Below, one piece after another: positions 47,290-57,397 of a stretch of 64,000 nt of DNA (position 1 is the first letter of the stretch; every line of letters begins with the position of its first letter). The translations under genes were made by a program, and so were the position numbers. The notes beneath the pieces are model-generated. The model did not search any database and was not told the DNA's origin. It was given only the letters and a program-made list of their open reading frames with translations. The stretch is from Vitis vinifera (lineage: Eukaryota; Streptophyta; Magnoliopsida; Vitales; Vitaceae), in assembly GCF_030704535.1 (NCBI RefSeq), contig NC_081818.1, forward strand, positions 24,467,001 through 24,531,000. Direction: 5' to 3'.

Positions 47290-48667
47290 CTATGCACGGG
47301 CAGAAATGCATTGAGACTTGGAACCCCTACAAGCAAAACCCTCAATTCGTACCATTGGTTTCTCTGCAGTTGCTGTCTCATGAGCTGGAACTCCGACTTC
47401 TCTTGCCAGGGGATATTTCCCTCCATGGGTATTTCCAGATGGAGAATCAAGGATTAGGGTCTGACGATTGAACTGTACATCATGGACAAGTGGGTTGTTT
47501 GTGCGCACTGGAGGTGAACAGCTGAGTAAATCCATTTGGCAGCTACCAGTATCCAATTCATCTACCATGTCATCCTTTGTAGAACAAAAGGAACAAGGAC
47601 AAAGGAAAACAACATGAACATTAGAAAAAAAAGATCATGAGAACTGCAAGATTTACGCCACTACCACTAAGAATGAGGGGATCAAGTACAAGACAGTACC
47701 GTGGCTAAAAACAGATTGAAGATGTCAAGACTGGGGTCACCCCTAAGGGAAGGCAAGTTCCTGCAAGAAAAAGATGCATGAAATAAGTAACACAAGTTAA
47801 TACCTAAATGGATGTTTCTGTTTATCAAAATAACAAAGGCAGCACCAAGACCGTAAAACATTTACCCTATATCTTGTTCTTTCTCGTGTTTGGTTCACTA
47901 TACAAAATATGGAAAATAAAATAAAATATAATTAAAATTTTATATATTTTCAAATTATTTAATCTTTATATAAAAAGGAAAAAATAAGTTAAATAAGTTT
48001 CAATAAGCATGTAAAAATAGTTTATTAACTTCAATTTTTCTCTCTATTTTCTTTTCCCACATTTTCCCTCTAATTTTCAAAGAACCAAACATAAGGTTAT
48101 TGAGGGTTGACAGAATACTTCACTGCCACCTCCTTCCATTCTCATCCCTCCATGCACAACCAACTAAACACAAATCCCCCAATCACTTCCTGTTTCAGAC
48201 CCTACAGCACATCAGCCACCGTCACCACCAGCAGATTTATAACAAAAACTATACACCACCACCTCCAGTAATTATTTGGCGTCCATTAACCCAAAATATC
48301 ATAAACAGTGATTATGAATTCGAGCCAGAAAACAAACTGCAGTTCCTTATGAAAAAAATGAGAAGGTATAAGAAAATAATAATCATAGTTCCTCACAGAA
48401 GCAATTGCTTAAAAAGAGAAAAAAACAGAACAAACATAGAGACAGCAAAATGAACCTTTTAGCCTTGCAGTTTGGTCTGTTGAGGTTATCCAACATAAAT
48501 GGAACCCTGGTAGAGCGATGGGGCTCTGGGCATAGGACTTCCCTTGGGGCAGATACTGGTGGTATATGGAAAGTTCCCTGCTCATTGCATTTCAATTCTG
48601 AAGCACAACCCAGAATATTATTAAAAGATATTTGGTCAAAGTTAAGGATTCTTGAGCAAGTTTCCAT
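47290..48667 (-). CDS. Uncharacterised plant protein, 185 aa, three coding exons
   Basis: Exons (minus): 48456-48667 (acceptor at 48679, so the ATG lies 12 bases into its exon), 47700-47760, 47290-47574. Junctions AAAAG|GTTCA..ttgcag|GAAC and CACG|GTAC..caaag|GAT keep one frame with no stop for 185 codons. The protein starts METCSRILNFDQIS, contains PPVSAPREVLCPEPHR and RVPFMLDNLNRPNCK, then LPSLRGDPSLDIFNLFL, and ends GSKSQCISARA. It has no signal peptide, membrane segment or motif that I recognise; several Cys are scattered without a finger pattern. The coding start just after a splice acceptor implies an upstream non-coding leader exon, probably in 50170-50410 where the minus strand is GA-rich. 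The function is unknown; the splice model is my reason for calling it a gene. Confidence 0.65.
47880..48100. mobile_element. MITE-like block in intron 1 of the unknown-protein gene
   Basis: Left edge cgtgtttggttcac and right edge gaaccaaacataagg are inverted; the interior is AT-rich with ttatttaat words. A similar left edge (gttatgtttggttc) and interior occur at 11643. It lies between the coding exons at 47760 and 48456. Confidence 0.55.
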
Positions 48668-49509
48668 CACAACCGATTCCTGCAAATAAAAGTGTGGTTA
48701 AGAGCAGATGATTTACAGCAATAAACTGCAGATATTTGATGACAAAAAGGCAAGTCACAAAAAGCTAATTAAAAAAAAATGTAAACTAGCACCAGTTCCT
48801 CATGAAATTATAGTATGATCAGCCAGAATGCAAGAGAGTATGAAGGACCAGATTTCCCATTTAATGGCTGAAGTCACCACAGGAAAATACAAGTTGCCAA
48901 CCCATGCAAAGTATGTGAAACAGTAAGGGAATAGGAAGGGGGGGGGACCCCTTTAATCAGATAAAAGAACTAATACAATCAAATGATTTTGATGCATTTG
49001 AACTACTATATAGGATTCATTAGGTGGCACCCTGATCCTTCCACATGCTGACCAGATAAAATTAGTGAAAGATTCTGAAACAACACAATCTCCAGTTGGG
49101 ATTCCAATCCTTTTTATGCTAATGTGATCGATTTATGGTTGAATCTTATGTAATGCCGAAATCATTTGACTTTTTTGCTATGGTGCATAGGACATGACTT
49201 TAATAGTTATTATCATACAATACTTAAAACTGTAGAGACAAAACAATCCAACCAAACTTATTGTTGATGCATTTGCTCTCCTAAGTGATCCATTAGGTGT
49301 GCGCTCCTGTTCTTAACACTAACAAAGCACCATATCAAATGAAGATCCATCAAAAGGTATGTCATAATAATCCTTTCATACTAAAATGATGCAATTTCTT
49401 GGTTATTGGACCATCTTTGTGGTGTTGACATGACGCAGTTAATTGAGTACTTCACCATTTTGCTACTGAGTCTGCTGACACAACATGCACTAATTTATCG
49501 GTGGTTGGA

Positions 49510-49511
<2 letters not shown>

Positions 49512-49542
<31 letters not shown>
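49512..49542. repeat. AT microsatellite
   Basis: An unbroken run of about fifteen AT dinucleotides, in the presumed leader intron of the unknown-protein gene. Confidence 0.9.
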
Positions 49543-49544
<2 letters not shown>

Positions 49545-50169
49545 GGGAAGAATTAGAGAGAAGTGGAACCCAGCCAGATTTGTGATGCCCAGAGATAAAA
49601 TGTGCCCAGATATGCTAATATATAAGATGCCATGCCTAACTCTTGAATTTTTCTACACAACTAGATGTGATCCAATCACCATGATACCTAAATTTGATTC
49701 CTATTGCAAAGAGAAGAAACACAAAGAGGTGGTTAGGAGAGGTGGCATTGGTCATAATAGATAAGTGCAGCAAGGTTGAGGCTCAAGTAACCAAAACAAG
49801 TCCAATGAGGGTAAAATGGGAATAGTCACAGAGCTCCACTTAAAAAGGCTAAACAGGCATGCACACAGAGACAACCACCATGGAACTCCCAAAATCTAGA
49901 CTCTTGAAGGCAAATAAACATGCTTGCCTTAAAGATTTCAGGAACCCCTTCACCAAGAGGATAGGATACCAACCCATTTCTGTACATTTACAAACAAAAG
50001 CACTTGAATTGAAAAGCAACATTGAATTTTAAGGACAGCAACCCTTCACATAATGCCATTGCTGCCTAACGAAGACCCATAAAGGGCAAAACCAACAAGT
50101 GAAAAGGTGAAAAACTGCAGCCCGTAAACACCAACATCAGTTTAAGCAAACCCAAATAAAAACCAGTGG

Positions 50170-50410
50170 AAATCAAGCAGAATCCTCAAAAATCAGAAAC
50201 AAACCACAAAACCAAAGCGAGAATCTTAATTCGGAAATGGAGATCCGGATCTCGTACAAGGAGAGAAACCCTATCGCCGCTTCAGTGAGAGGGGAAGAAG
50301 AGATGCCGTATGGAAAGAGAAGAGGCAGCAATCTGCAGTGGATTTGCAGCGCGGAGCAGGCGACTGCTCCCCCTTCTCTCCCTCTCCCTCTCTCTCTCTC
50401 TTCCGACGCA
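50170..50410 (-). promoter_or_regulatory. Probable 5' leader exon/promoter of the unknown-protein gene
   Basis: GC content rises sharply here, and the + strand carries ccctctccctctctctctct (50381-50402), that is GA repeats on the minus strand, as also seen before the potassium-transporter start. Read on the minus strand it resembles an untranslated leader. Open frames of 117 codons exist on both strands but neither looks like a protein. Assignment to the gene at 47290-48667 is an inference. Confidence 0.4.
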
Positions 50411-50709
50411 GCAATTCCGACCTTCGCCGGCGTTTCAACACTGCCCTCCACCCTTCTATTAGTCACTCTCTCTCTGACTACCATTATTAAACCTGTTTTC
50501 ACTGATTTACTTTTTACGTCACTCACTTTTACCTTTTTGCTTTCCTCTTTTACCCCTACTCTCTTAATATCTTCATTTTTAATTAATTGATTAGAAGGAC
50601 GAAATAATCCTTATATTATGAAATTAACCTCTTTTATATTTTTGTCTGGGAAATAATCCATTTTGACATAAATGCATTTAATTATTTTAAATATTTATAT
50701 TTATATTTT

Positions 50710-50711
<2 letters not shown>

Positions 50712-50782
<71 letters not shown>
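50712..50782. repeat. Long AT microsatellite
   Basis: About 35 uninterrupted AT dinucleotides in AT-rich intergenic DNA, able to form a cruciform or slip during copying. Confidence 0.92.
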
Positions 50783-50785
<3 letters not shown>

Positions 50786-52936
50786 AAAAAATATATTTTT
50801 ATCAAAATAAGACCAAAAATAAATGAATGGTTAGATTTTCAAAATTAGGTTTTTAATAACAATTTTAATTAAATAATCTTAAATTTAATATAAGTAATTT
50901 AAAATTAAAAAAAAAACAAAATATTTAAAACTTTGGGCTCAACTTTAAATTATAATTTTAAGTCCTATTCTCTCATTAAATTTAAATTAAAATATATTTA
51001 ATTTGAATTTATATTTGAAAAATGCTAAAAATGATTTTTATAATTTTAAAAAGGATGATGCTGTATGTATTATTACTTCTATTATTATTATCATGAATTT
51101 ATGTGTTGGAGGTGATGATTAATTGTGATCATAGAAATTTAATCCCCACTTATCATGTAATAGTGCAATAAAATTTTTTGTGGAAGTGAAAGTTGGAGCC
51201 CCCTTTTCAAAACTACATGTACATCATGTTAAAATCGAAAATTCAACCACTCATTATATGTCACGTGTATAATTTGATCTTATTACTATATATTTAACCC
51301 GTTTGGTCATAATTTTTGTATTTTAGTCACATTTATTTGTATTTACTTCCATTTATTTATGTTAAGTCTAAATTTTACCATTTTTTAATATTCAAAATTA
51401 GGAGTGATAATTCATATTGGTGGGTTGTATTTGTATCAAGTCAAAGTTTAAGTCTAAGTATTATATATATATGTAAACCTAAACCCGATAGGAATAATAA
51501 TCGTGTCAAAATACATAAACCTAAATACCACCAAATCAAGTTGAACGAGATATTGTACATATACGTATACATATATGATTAATGTCTCAACCAAACATAC
51601 TCATAACTCAGTTGATCTATTTATTTAAAAACAAATTTAAAATGAGTTCAATATGAGTTAAACGGTTTTAAGATATAATTAAATTAATAACAAAATTATT
51701 AAATGAGTCAATTTGGATCAAATTCATATTATCCAGATTGATTCAAAGATTACCTATTTATTAAACGGGTTATGTATATTGATATGAATTTGATCAAAAC
51801 TCATTTATGTTCAACTCAAACCTGCAAAAAAATGTAGGGAGGTTGTATGGTATGTACATATCATATGAAACTTTATCAACCCTAAGATTGAGATGTAGTT
51901 GATAGGGTATACCTCCATTTTCTTAACTTTATCCAAATATCCTTGAAGATAGTCTATAAGGGTCAAATATGGTATTTGGGGTTTAAAATCCATTTTCAAG
52001 CATTTTGTGTCTTAAACTGAGAAACTTAAATAAAATTTAGTGACAATGATCACAAAAATACAGCAGAGTGCGAAGCCAACCTACACATGGCTGTCCCAAG
52101 AACATTGATATGAGCAGATATTTATGGCGGCTAACTAACAGATGAACGCACACGTGTGAAGCAATAATTTGTTGGAGTAGTAGCAGTAGTTACGTCGGTA
52201 ATTTTTCGCGCGGAATTACATGGGCAGGTAAATGGGCTCTTCGTAACGAGGAAGCAAACAGATGGAATCAAAAGTCTCTTTGCTACTAAAGCATGAAAAG
52301 GTAAGATGACGAAGTGGGTCTCTTCCCAAAAAAGCTTGGCTTCTCTTCTTATATATGAACCTTGGTACATGAGAGATCGGATGATCTGGGTAGGTTTTGA
52401 ACATATGAAATCTGTAGAGGTCAGGGGTCTGGGTTTTTGAAAAGATGGTGTTTTTTCTCTTTTTGTGAGGGTGGGTAGCCAATTTTGAGGACTGAAACAA
52501 CCAAGCAAGTGAGCATATTTAAATAGTAAGTTCAAATACTTCATGAATGATTGAACTAATCATTGATTCACTGTTAGTACCATCCTGTTTTAAGTATTGT
52601 GCAATTGGGGCATACTTGTTGTATGAACTCTAGCAGATGATCTTGTTTCATGGTGGGGTTGAGATGGGGCTTAAGAACTACTTGTTTTGGGGCCGGGAAT
52701 GGTCCATACTTGCTTTCCGAGTTTGTTTTATTGTTTTGATTATATCACTGTATTAGTTTAGGATTTCGGATTCTGCGAAAAAGTGGGATGGTACTGAGAG
52801 TTGTGTAGAGATTTCAACTGGGTTCTTGGTGGTGTTTAGCATAGAAAAAGAATTCTAGGGAACTGCTTGTCTGCAGAGCACTGTTGCATTTACCCTCTCT
52901 TTGGTGCAGGTAGCTTTTCAGTTTTCAGGAGATACC
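50783..52936. other. Intergenic DNA and promoter side of the RBR-like gene
   Basis: Very AT-rich to about 52000, then more balanced. I looked for the missing N-terminal RBR domain on the + strand here and found no exon resembling it. The segment 52590-52920 is T/G-rich and may be the leader of the RBR-like transcript, with possible acceptor sites (gtgcag at 52905-52910, tttcag at 52923-52928) just before the ATG. Confidence 0.45.
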
Positions 52937-55900
52937 ATGAATATCTGTGGCTACAAGGTATCTTCTTCTGCTTATGATATGACAAACTTTTCTTCTGCTA
53001 AAACTTCAGTTAATTAATATAAGTTTTCTTAATTGTCCATGCTCCTTTTCCCTTGCTTTCTGCAGAGAAAATTTGAGGCTATAGTCTCCCCAGCAGACAC
53101 TACAAGCCAGCTTTCTCCATGCACTCCTGCACAGTGGCTCCAAACTGTCATTTGTTCACTTCCTGCAAAACCATCTGCAGAATTGGAGAGGTTCATGTCA
53201 TCATGTGATGGGAATGTAACTGATAAGGTGATATGCAGGGCCAGCATAATATTGGCGGCCATATTTCCCAGGGGTTGTAATGGAAACCGATGTATGAGTT
53301 CTGGTTTGCATAATAGCAGCTTGATGAATAGTGGGTGGATAGAGCAGAGACAAGAGGAAGCTCTGAAATTATACTATAAGGTTTTGGAATCCATTTGTGA
53401 ATCTGAAGCTCAAAAGCTGCAGGGAAGGAACTTGACCCAGCTGTTAACTAATGAGAGGTTCCACAGATGCATGCTAGCATGTTCAGCTGAACTGGTTTCA
53501 GCAGCTCATATGGGAGTTAGGATGCTGTTTCCTAGAGTATTGGAGAGAATTGGTATAACTGCATTTGATCTGAGCAGAGTGACTGAAAGTTTCATTAAAC
53601 ATGAAGGGTCACTTCCAAGAGAATTGAAGAGGTACCTGAATTCTATGGAAGAGCAAATGTTGGAGAGCATGGTATGGGGAAAAGGTTCCTCCTTATACAA
53701 TTCTCTGATTGTTGCAAGACCATCCCTTGCTGAAGAAATACGTCGGCTCGGCCTACTCGCAAAGCCTATGCCATCACTGGATGCAATTGCTGCAGATAAT
53801 CTTCTTTCATATGGAGGCTTGCCTCACCCACCTGGTAATTCATTTGTATTTCAGCTAAACTATATGGACTAATCATCATTTTATTGCTCAGAACCTGTGT
53901 ATTTGACCTTAATTTTACTTCCAATCCATCACATATTTTTCAGGCCAGAATGGAAATGCTAGGTCTTCAGAGAAAGTATCCAGTGAACTACACAACTCCT
54001 CTGCATTACCAATGAAGGAACATTCACCTGCTCTTAATGATCAAAAGCCAAGGAAGCCACCACCATCACCCCCTCTGCTGTCTGCATTTGCCAGGTACCA
54101 CCACTACATGAAATGATTTTTTTAGAAGAGATTTTCTTTTATCTAACAAAGAACACCATATTTGCATACTTCAGTCCAACACAGCCAAATCCAGGAGGCA
54201 GGGGCTCTACTTGCTTGGACACAGGGATTAAGCTGCTCTTTGAGAAGGTATAGTAATGCATCGCCCTACCTCACTACCAAATTATGTTATCAGTTTATGA
54301 CGTTGTGATATCAGAAGCTTCAATACGAATATATTAGTTCAAAAATACAAAGACCAAACCATACACCTACTACAAAAGTACACGAAGTTTTAACATGGTT
54401 CAACTGACTATGTTTACTTCCACGGACAAGAGAGCATTTGACTATATCATAAAGAAGGGTCTCGGAACATCCCATGCTTCCAACATTTTGTATCTACACC
54501 CTAAACATCGAGTCCTCTTACTCCATCAGGTGTCTACCACTCTTCCTCAAATCTCCATCCATCCAATGTAGTTTTCACAAAACCATCTTCGTCTCATGAC
54601 CTTTTTCCCTCATAAATATTTATAGAGATATTGCTAATACATTTCCTTATTTTATAAGGAATCAAATCACCATAATTATAAAATATTTTATATAATATTT
54701 TAATAAAAAAATATGTATATCAATTAGGAATTTAAGACGCTCTCTAACATCCGATTTTGTTGCTTCACTTTGGTCATGGGATATCATTTCTATTTTTTCT
54801 TTCCATGGATCATGCACATTCATGAAGTATTGTTTTGCTTGCAGGTGGCAAAGTTAGCAGCAGTACGAATCAATCATCTGACTCTGAGGCTAAAACCGTT
54901 GCAGCCGATCAGAGAGATTGTCTATGGCTTATTTCATCGGATCCTAAATCAAAAAACTGCCCTTTGTTTCAACCGGCATGTTGACCAGATCATCCTCTGC
55001 TGTTTCTACATCATTGTAAAGGTCTGTAAATAGACTCATGATCTAATCTTTGTTCATTCTCTTCCCCACTGACTTCATGGGTGGCTTACAGGACTCTAAA
55101 CTAGAACTGACCTTTAAGGAGATCAAAGACAGCTATGTGAAGCAACCACAACATGGACCTCAAGTGGTCAGCCATGTGTTTGTTAACAGGTCACCAGCAC
55201 ATGGGAATGGGGTATGTTCATTGATTATAGTCACACTCTTGTAGCTTCCAATTTTCCAGGAAAATCTGATGCTGTTTGTGATTTGGGACCCAGAAAAACA
55301 GGGAGGATCACATTGATATTGTCGCATTTTACAATGAAATCTTCCTCTGGGCTGTAAAGCCTTTACTGGTTGAGGTTAGACCTGCCAAAGTGTCTGACCA
55401 AGCTCCTGATGAGGCTGCAAATAATGCTGATGGTGTGCTTGCTCTTGATCTTACTATTTCTTTGCATATTAAGGTTTGCTGGATAATTGTTTTTAAAAAC
55501 AGTTCCAAAAAACGGTTTTTAAGAACAAGTTTTATAATTTATATAGGATAAATGTAATTTTGAAACATTTTTAACCTATTTTCTATATTTTTAAATATAT
55601 TTAAAAAATAGTTTTTATATTTAACACTTTATTTTTAATCATTCTTTATATTTTTATAATTATTTTTTTAAATAATCCTAAAAAAAATATAAAAATATTT
55701 TTTAAAACACTTTGTTTTTTATTTTTAAAAACAAAAAATTATTTTTATCATCAAATATGTTTTTTTTTTTTTTGAAAAATAAAAGTTTATTTTTAAAATA
55801 GTTGTAGAATATGACCTAATTTATTTATTGTCCTTATTATGAAAATTTTTCCTTTGTTGTCTAGATGAGTGTCCCGGTTCACCTCGGATTTCTCCGTTTC

Positions 55901-56791
55901 CAAGCATTCCTGATTTATCTCCGAAGAAAGTCTCTCCCTCGCACAATGTCTACCTATCCTCACTGCAACCATCAAAGGTAAGAAGTTCTTTTACCCTGTA
56001 TCCTTAAGTGCCGTTTGGTAATTTTTTTTAGAATATTTTTTTTCTTTAAAATAAAAAAATTCATAAAAACATATTTGACAATAATTTTTTAAAAAAAAAA
56101 AACAGTTTTTAAAGAAAACATGATGTTTTAAAAAAACATATTTTAGTTTTTCGTTGTTTTCTAAAAATTATTTTAAAAAATAATTATATAAATATAAAAA
56201 ATAAAGTATTATATATAAAAATTATTTTTAAAAACATAAAAAACATTTTAATTCATCAAACTAATTTTTGTTTTATAAAACATTAAAAAACAGTTTTTGA
56301 AAATACTTCCTAAACCAAGACCTTATAATTTGGGGGTACAATTACAGAAGGAAGCATTGATCTCAAGGGGTGCTAAAAGCTATTATGCCTGTTTTGGGGA
56401 GAGCACTCGTGCTTACCAGAGCCCCTCCAAAGATCTCACTACAATTAACAACTGTTTGCGCAGGTACGCCACTTTCATACCTACCATATCACAAAAAAAA
56501 AAAAAAAAAAAAAAACCCTATTTTCAAACAAATTCTTAAAAAAATATTTTGTGGAAAATAATTCCCCAAAAAGCTCTTAAATGCTAAAAAAATCCCATGG
56601 GATTGAGGCTACTCCATATTTGCCATATGGAGTGACAACAAAAATTGAAATTGCTTTATTTTCTATGTGGCATTCCAATTTCCGACCAATGATATATTTG
56701 CAGCAGGCCAAAACTGAGACGCCGTCTGGATGTAGAGTTTGTTAGTCACTCTGAAGTGGCCAGGGCCCTCTTCCATCATCAATCAGCATGA
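52937..56791 (+). CDS. Retinoblastoma-related (RBR) paralogue lacking the N-terminal domain
   Basis: Ten exons (+): 52937-52957, 53066-53834, 53944-54094, 54175-54247, 54845-55021, 55092-55211, 55294-55432, 55865-55977, 56348-56463, 56707-56791. Total 1764 nt, 587 aa, GT..AG throughout, no internal stop. Pocket A (about 30-240) includes [25 protein letters not shown] and [20 protein letters not shown]; a proline-rich spacer follows; pocket B (about 315-455) includes [17 protein letters not shown] and [13 protein letters not shown]. The C-terminal part keeps SP sites ([17 protein letters not shown]) and [14 protein letters not shown]. Canonical plant RBR is about 1000 aa; the whole N-terminal cyclin-like domain is missing. 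Residues lining the LxCxE cleft are kept (Y393, K397, Y450, N451). RBR proteins repress E2F targets and control cell-cycle entry; this one could act as a short pocket protein or be an expressed relic. Confidence 0.88.
54300..54770. other. Large intron 4 of the RBR-like gene with possible insertion
   Basis: The intron (54248-54844) is about 600 bases, several times longer than its early neighbours. The middle has more balanced composition (taacatggttcaactgacta, aaagaagggtctcggaacat) than normal intron DNA here, suggesting an inserted repeat that I cannot name. Confidence 0.3.
55476..55800. mobile_element. MITE-like AT-rich block in RBR-like intron 7
   Basis: Runs of gtttttaaaaacag and aacggtttttaag at the left, and ttttgaaaaataaaag at the right, with an AT-rich interior (ttaaatatatttaaaaaatag). 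Resembles the block at 15190-15590. No clean terminal repeats or target duplication visible. Confidence 0.4.
56008..56330. mobile_element. MITE-like AT-rich block in RBR-like intron 8
   Basis: Left edge agtgccgtttggtaa and right edge cttcctaaaccaagacc are loosely inverted, with cagttttt... motifs inside both ends. It directly abuts the acceptor of exon 9 (56348), leaving little room for a normal polypyrimidine tract. Confidence 0.45.
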
Positions 56792-57397
56792 CAAATGGAC
56801 TTTCTCTTCAGGACTGGGTCATATCATTGCTTTGAATTTACCCTCAAAATCTGAGAAAGCCAATTTTTTATGCTTCTTCGGGCCATGTAATCATTTTTAT
56901 CATAGGTTAAGTGTATCGAATGATCTATAAGTAAAAATAAAACTACGATTAATTTATCTGATGCTATGTTTAAAGGTTCTACCCGCTAATGCACATGCAA
57001 CCCGAGCGTGCACACAAAAGCAGTCCAACATACGGTGGCAGCCTCCAACCCCTTTCTTCCTGCCAGGACTTTCATGTTTGATATTGACACCAGATGTAGC
57101 CGTTTCCTTCACTAATATTATTTACAATTTCAAGTGAAACAACATCTCAAAATCAAGATTGAATTCCGGCCATCCTCTGATCATAATTGATATTGAAAGC
57201 CTAAATAACTCATCAAGGGAAGTCATAAGAGTTTAAGATTATCTGTACACATGGAAGAAGGAAGCAACAAAGGAGTGTGCTTACAAGCATTACCTCCAGC
57301 ATACCTCCTCCCACGCTAGAAAGCAATGGCCATTTCTAGCCCACCCCTTCAGAGAGACACGCATTAGGATCAATGCGTCTAATCTAACTCCTAATGT
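56792..57397. other. Convergent 3' regions of the RBR-like and potassium-transporter genes
   Basis: About 600 bases separate the two stop codons, which face each other. Both 3' untranslated regions must lie here. No coding or repeat seen. Confidence 0.6.

Noticed and set aside
46834-47457. Plus-strand frame of 207 codons
   Set aside because: Its 3' part is antisense to the spliced unknown-protein exon at 47290-47574; composition is low-complexity and no homology is recognised.
50173-50590. Overlapping 117-codon frames on both strands
   Set aside because: Produced by the GA/CT-rich leader region; sequences such as EERERGRGREGG reflect the simple repeat.
52131-52544. Minus-strand frame of 137 codons upstream of the RBR-like gene
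   Set aside because: No domain and no splice support; opposite strand to the gene; treated as chance.
52937-56791. Calling the RBR-like gene a pseudogene
   Set aside because: All ten exons have consensus borders and the 588-codon frame has no break; truncation alone does not show loss of function.
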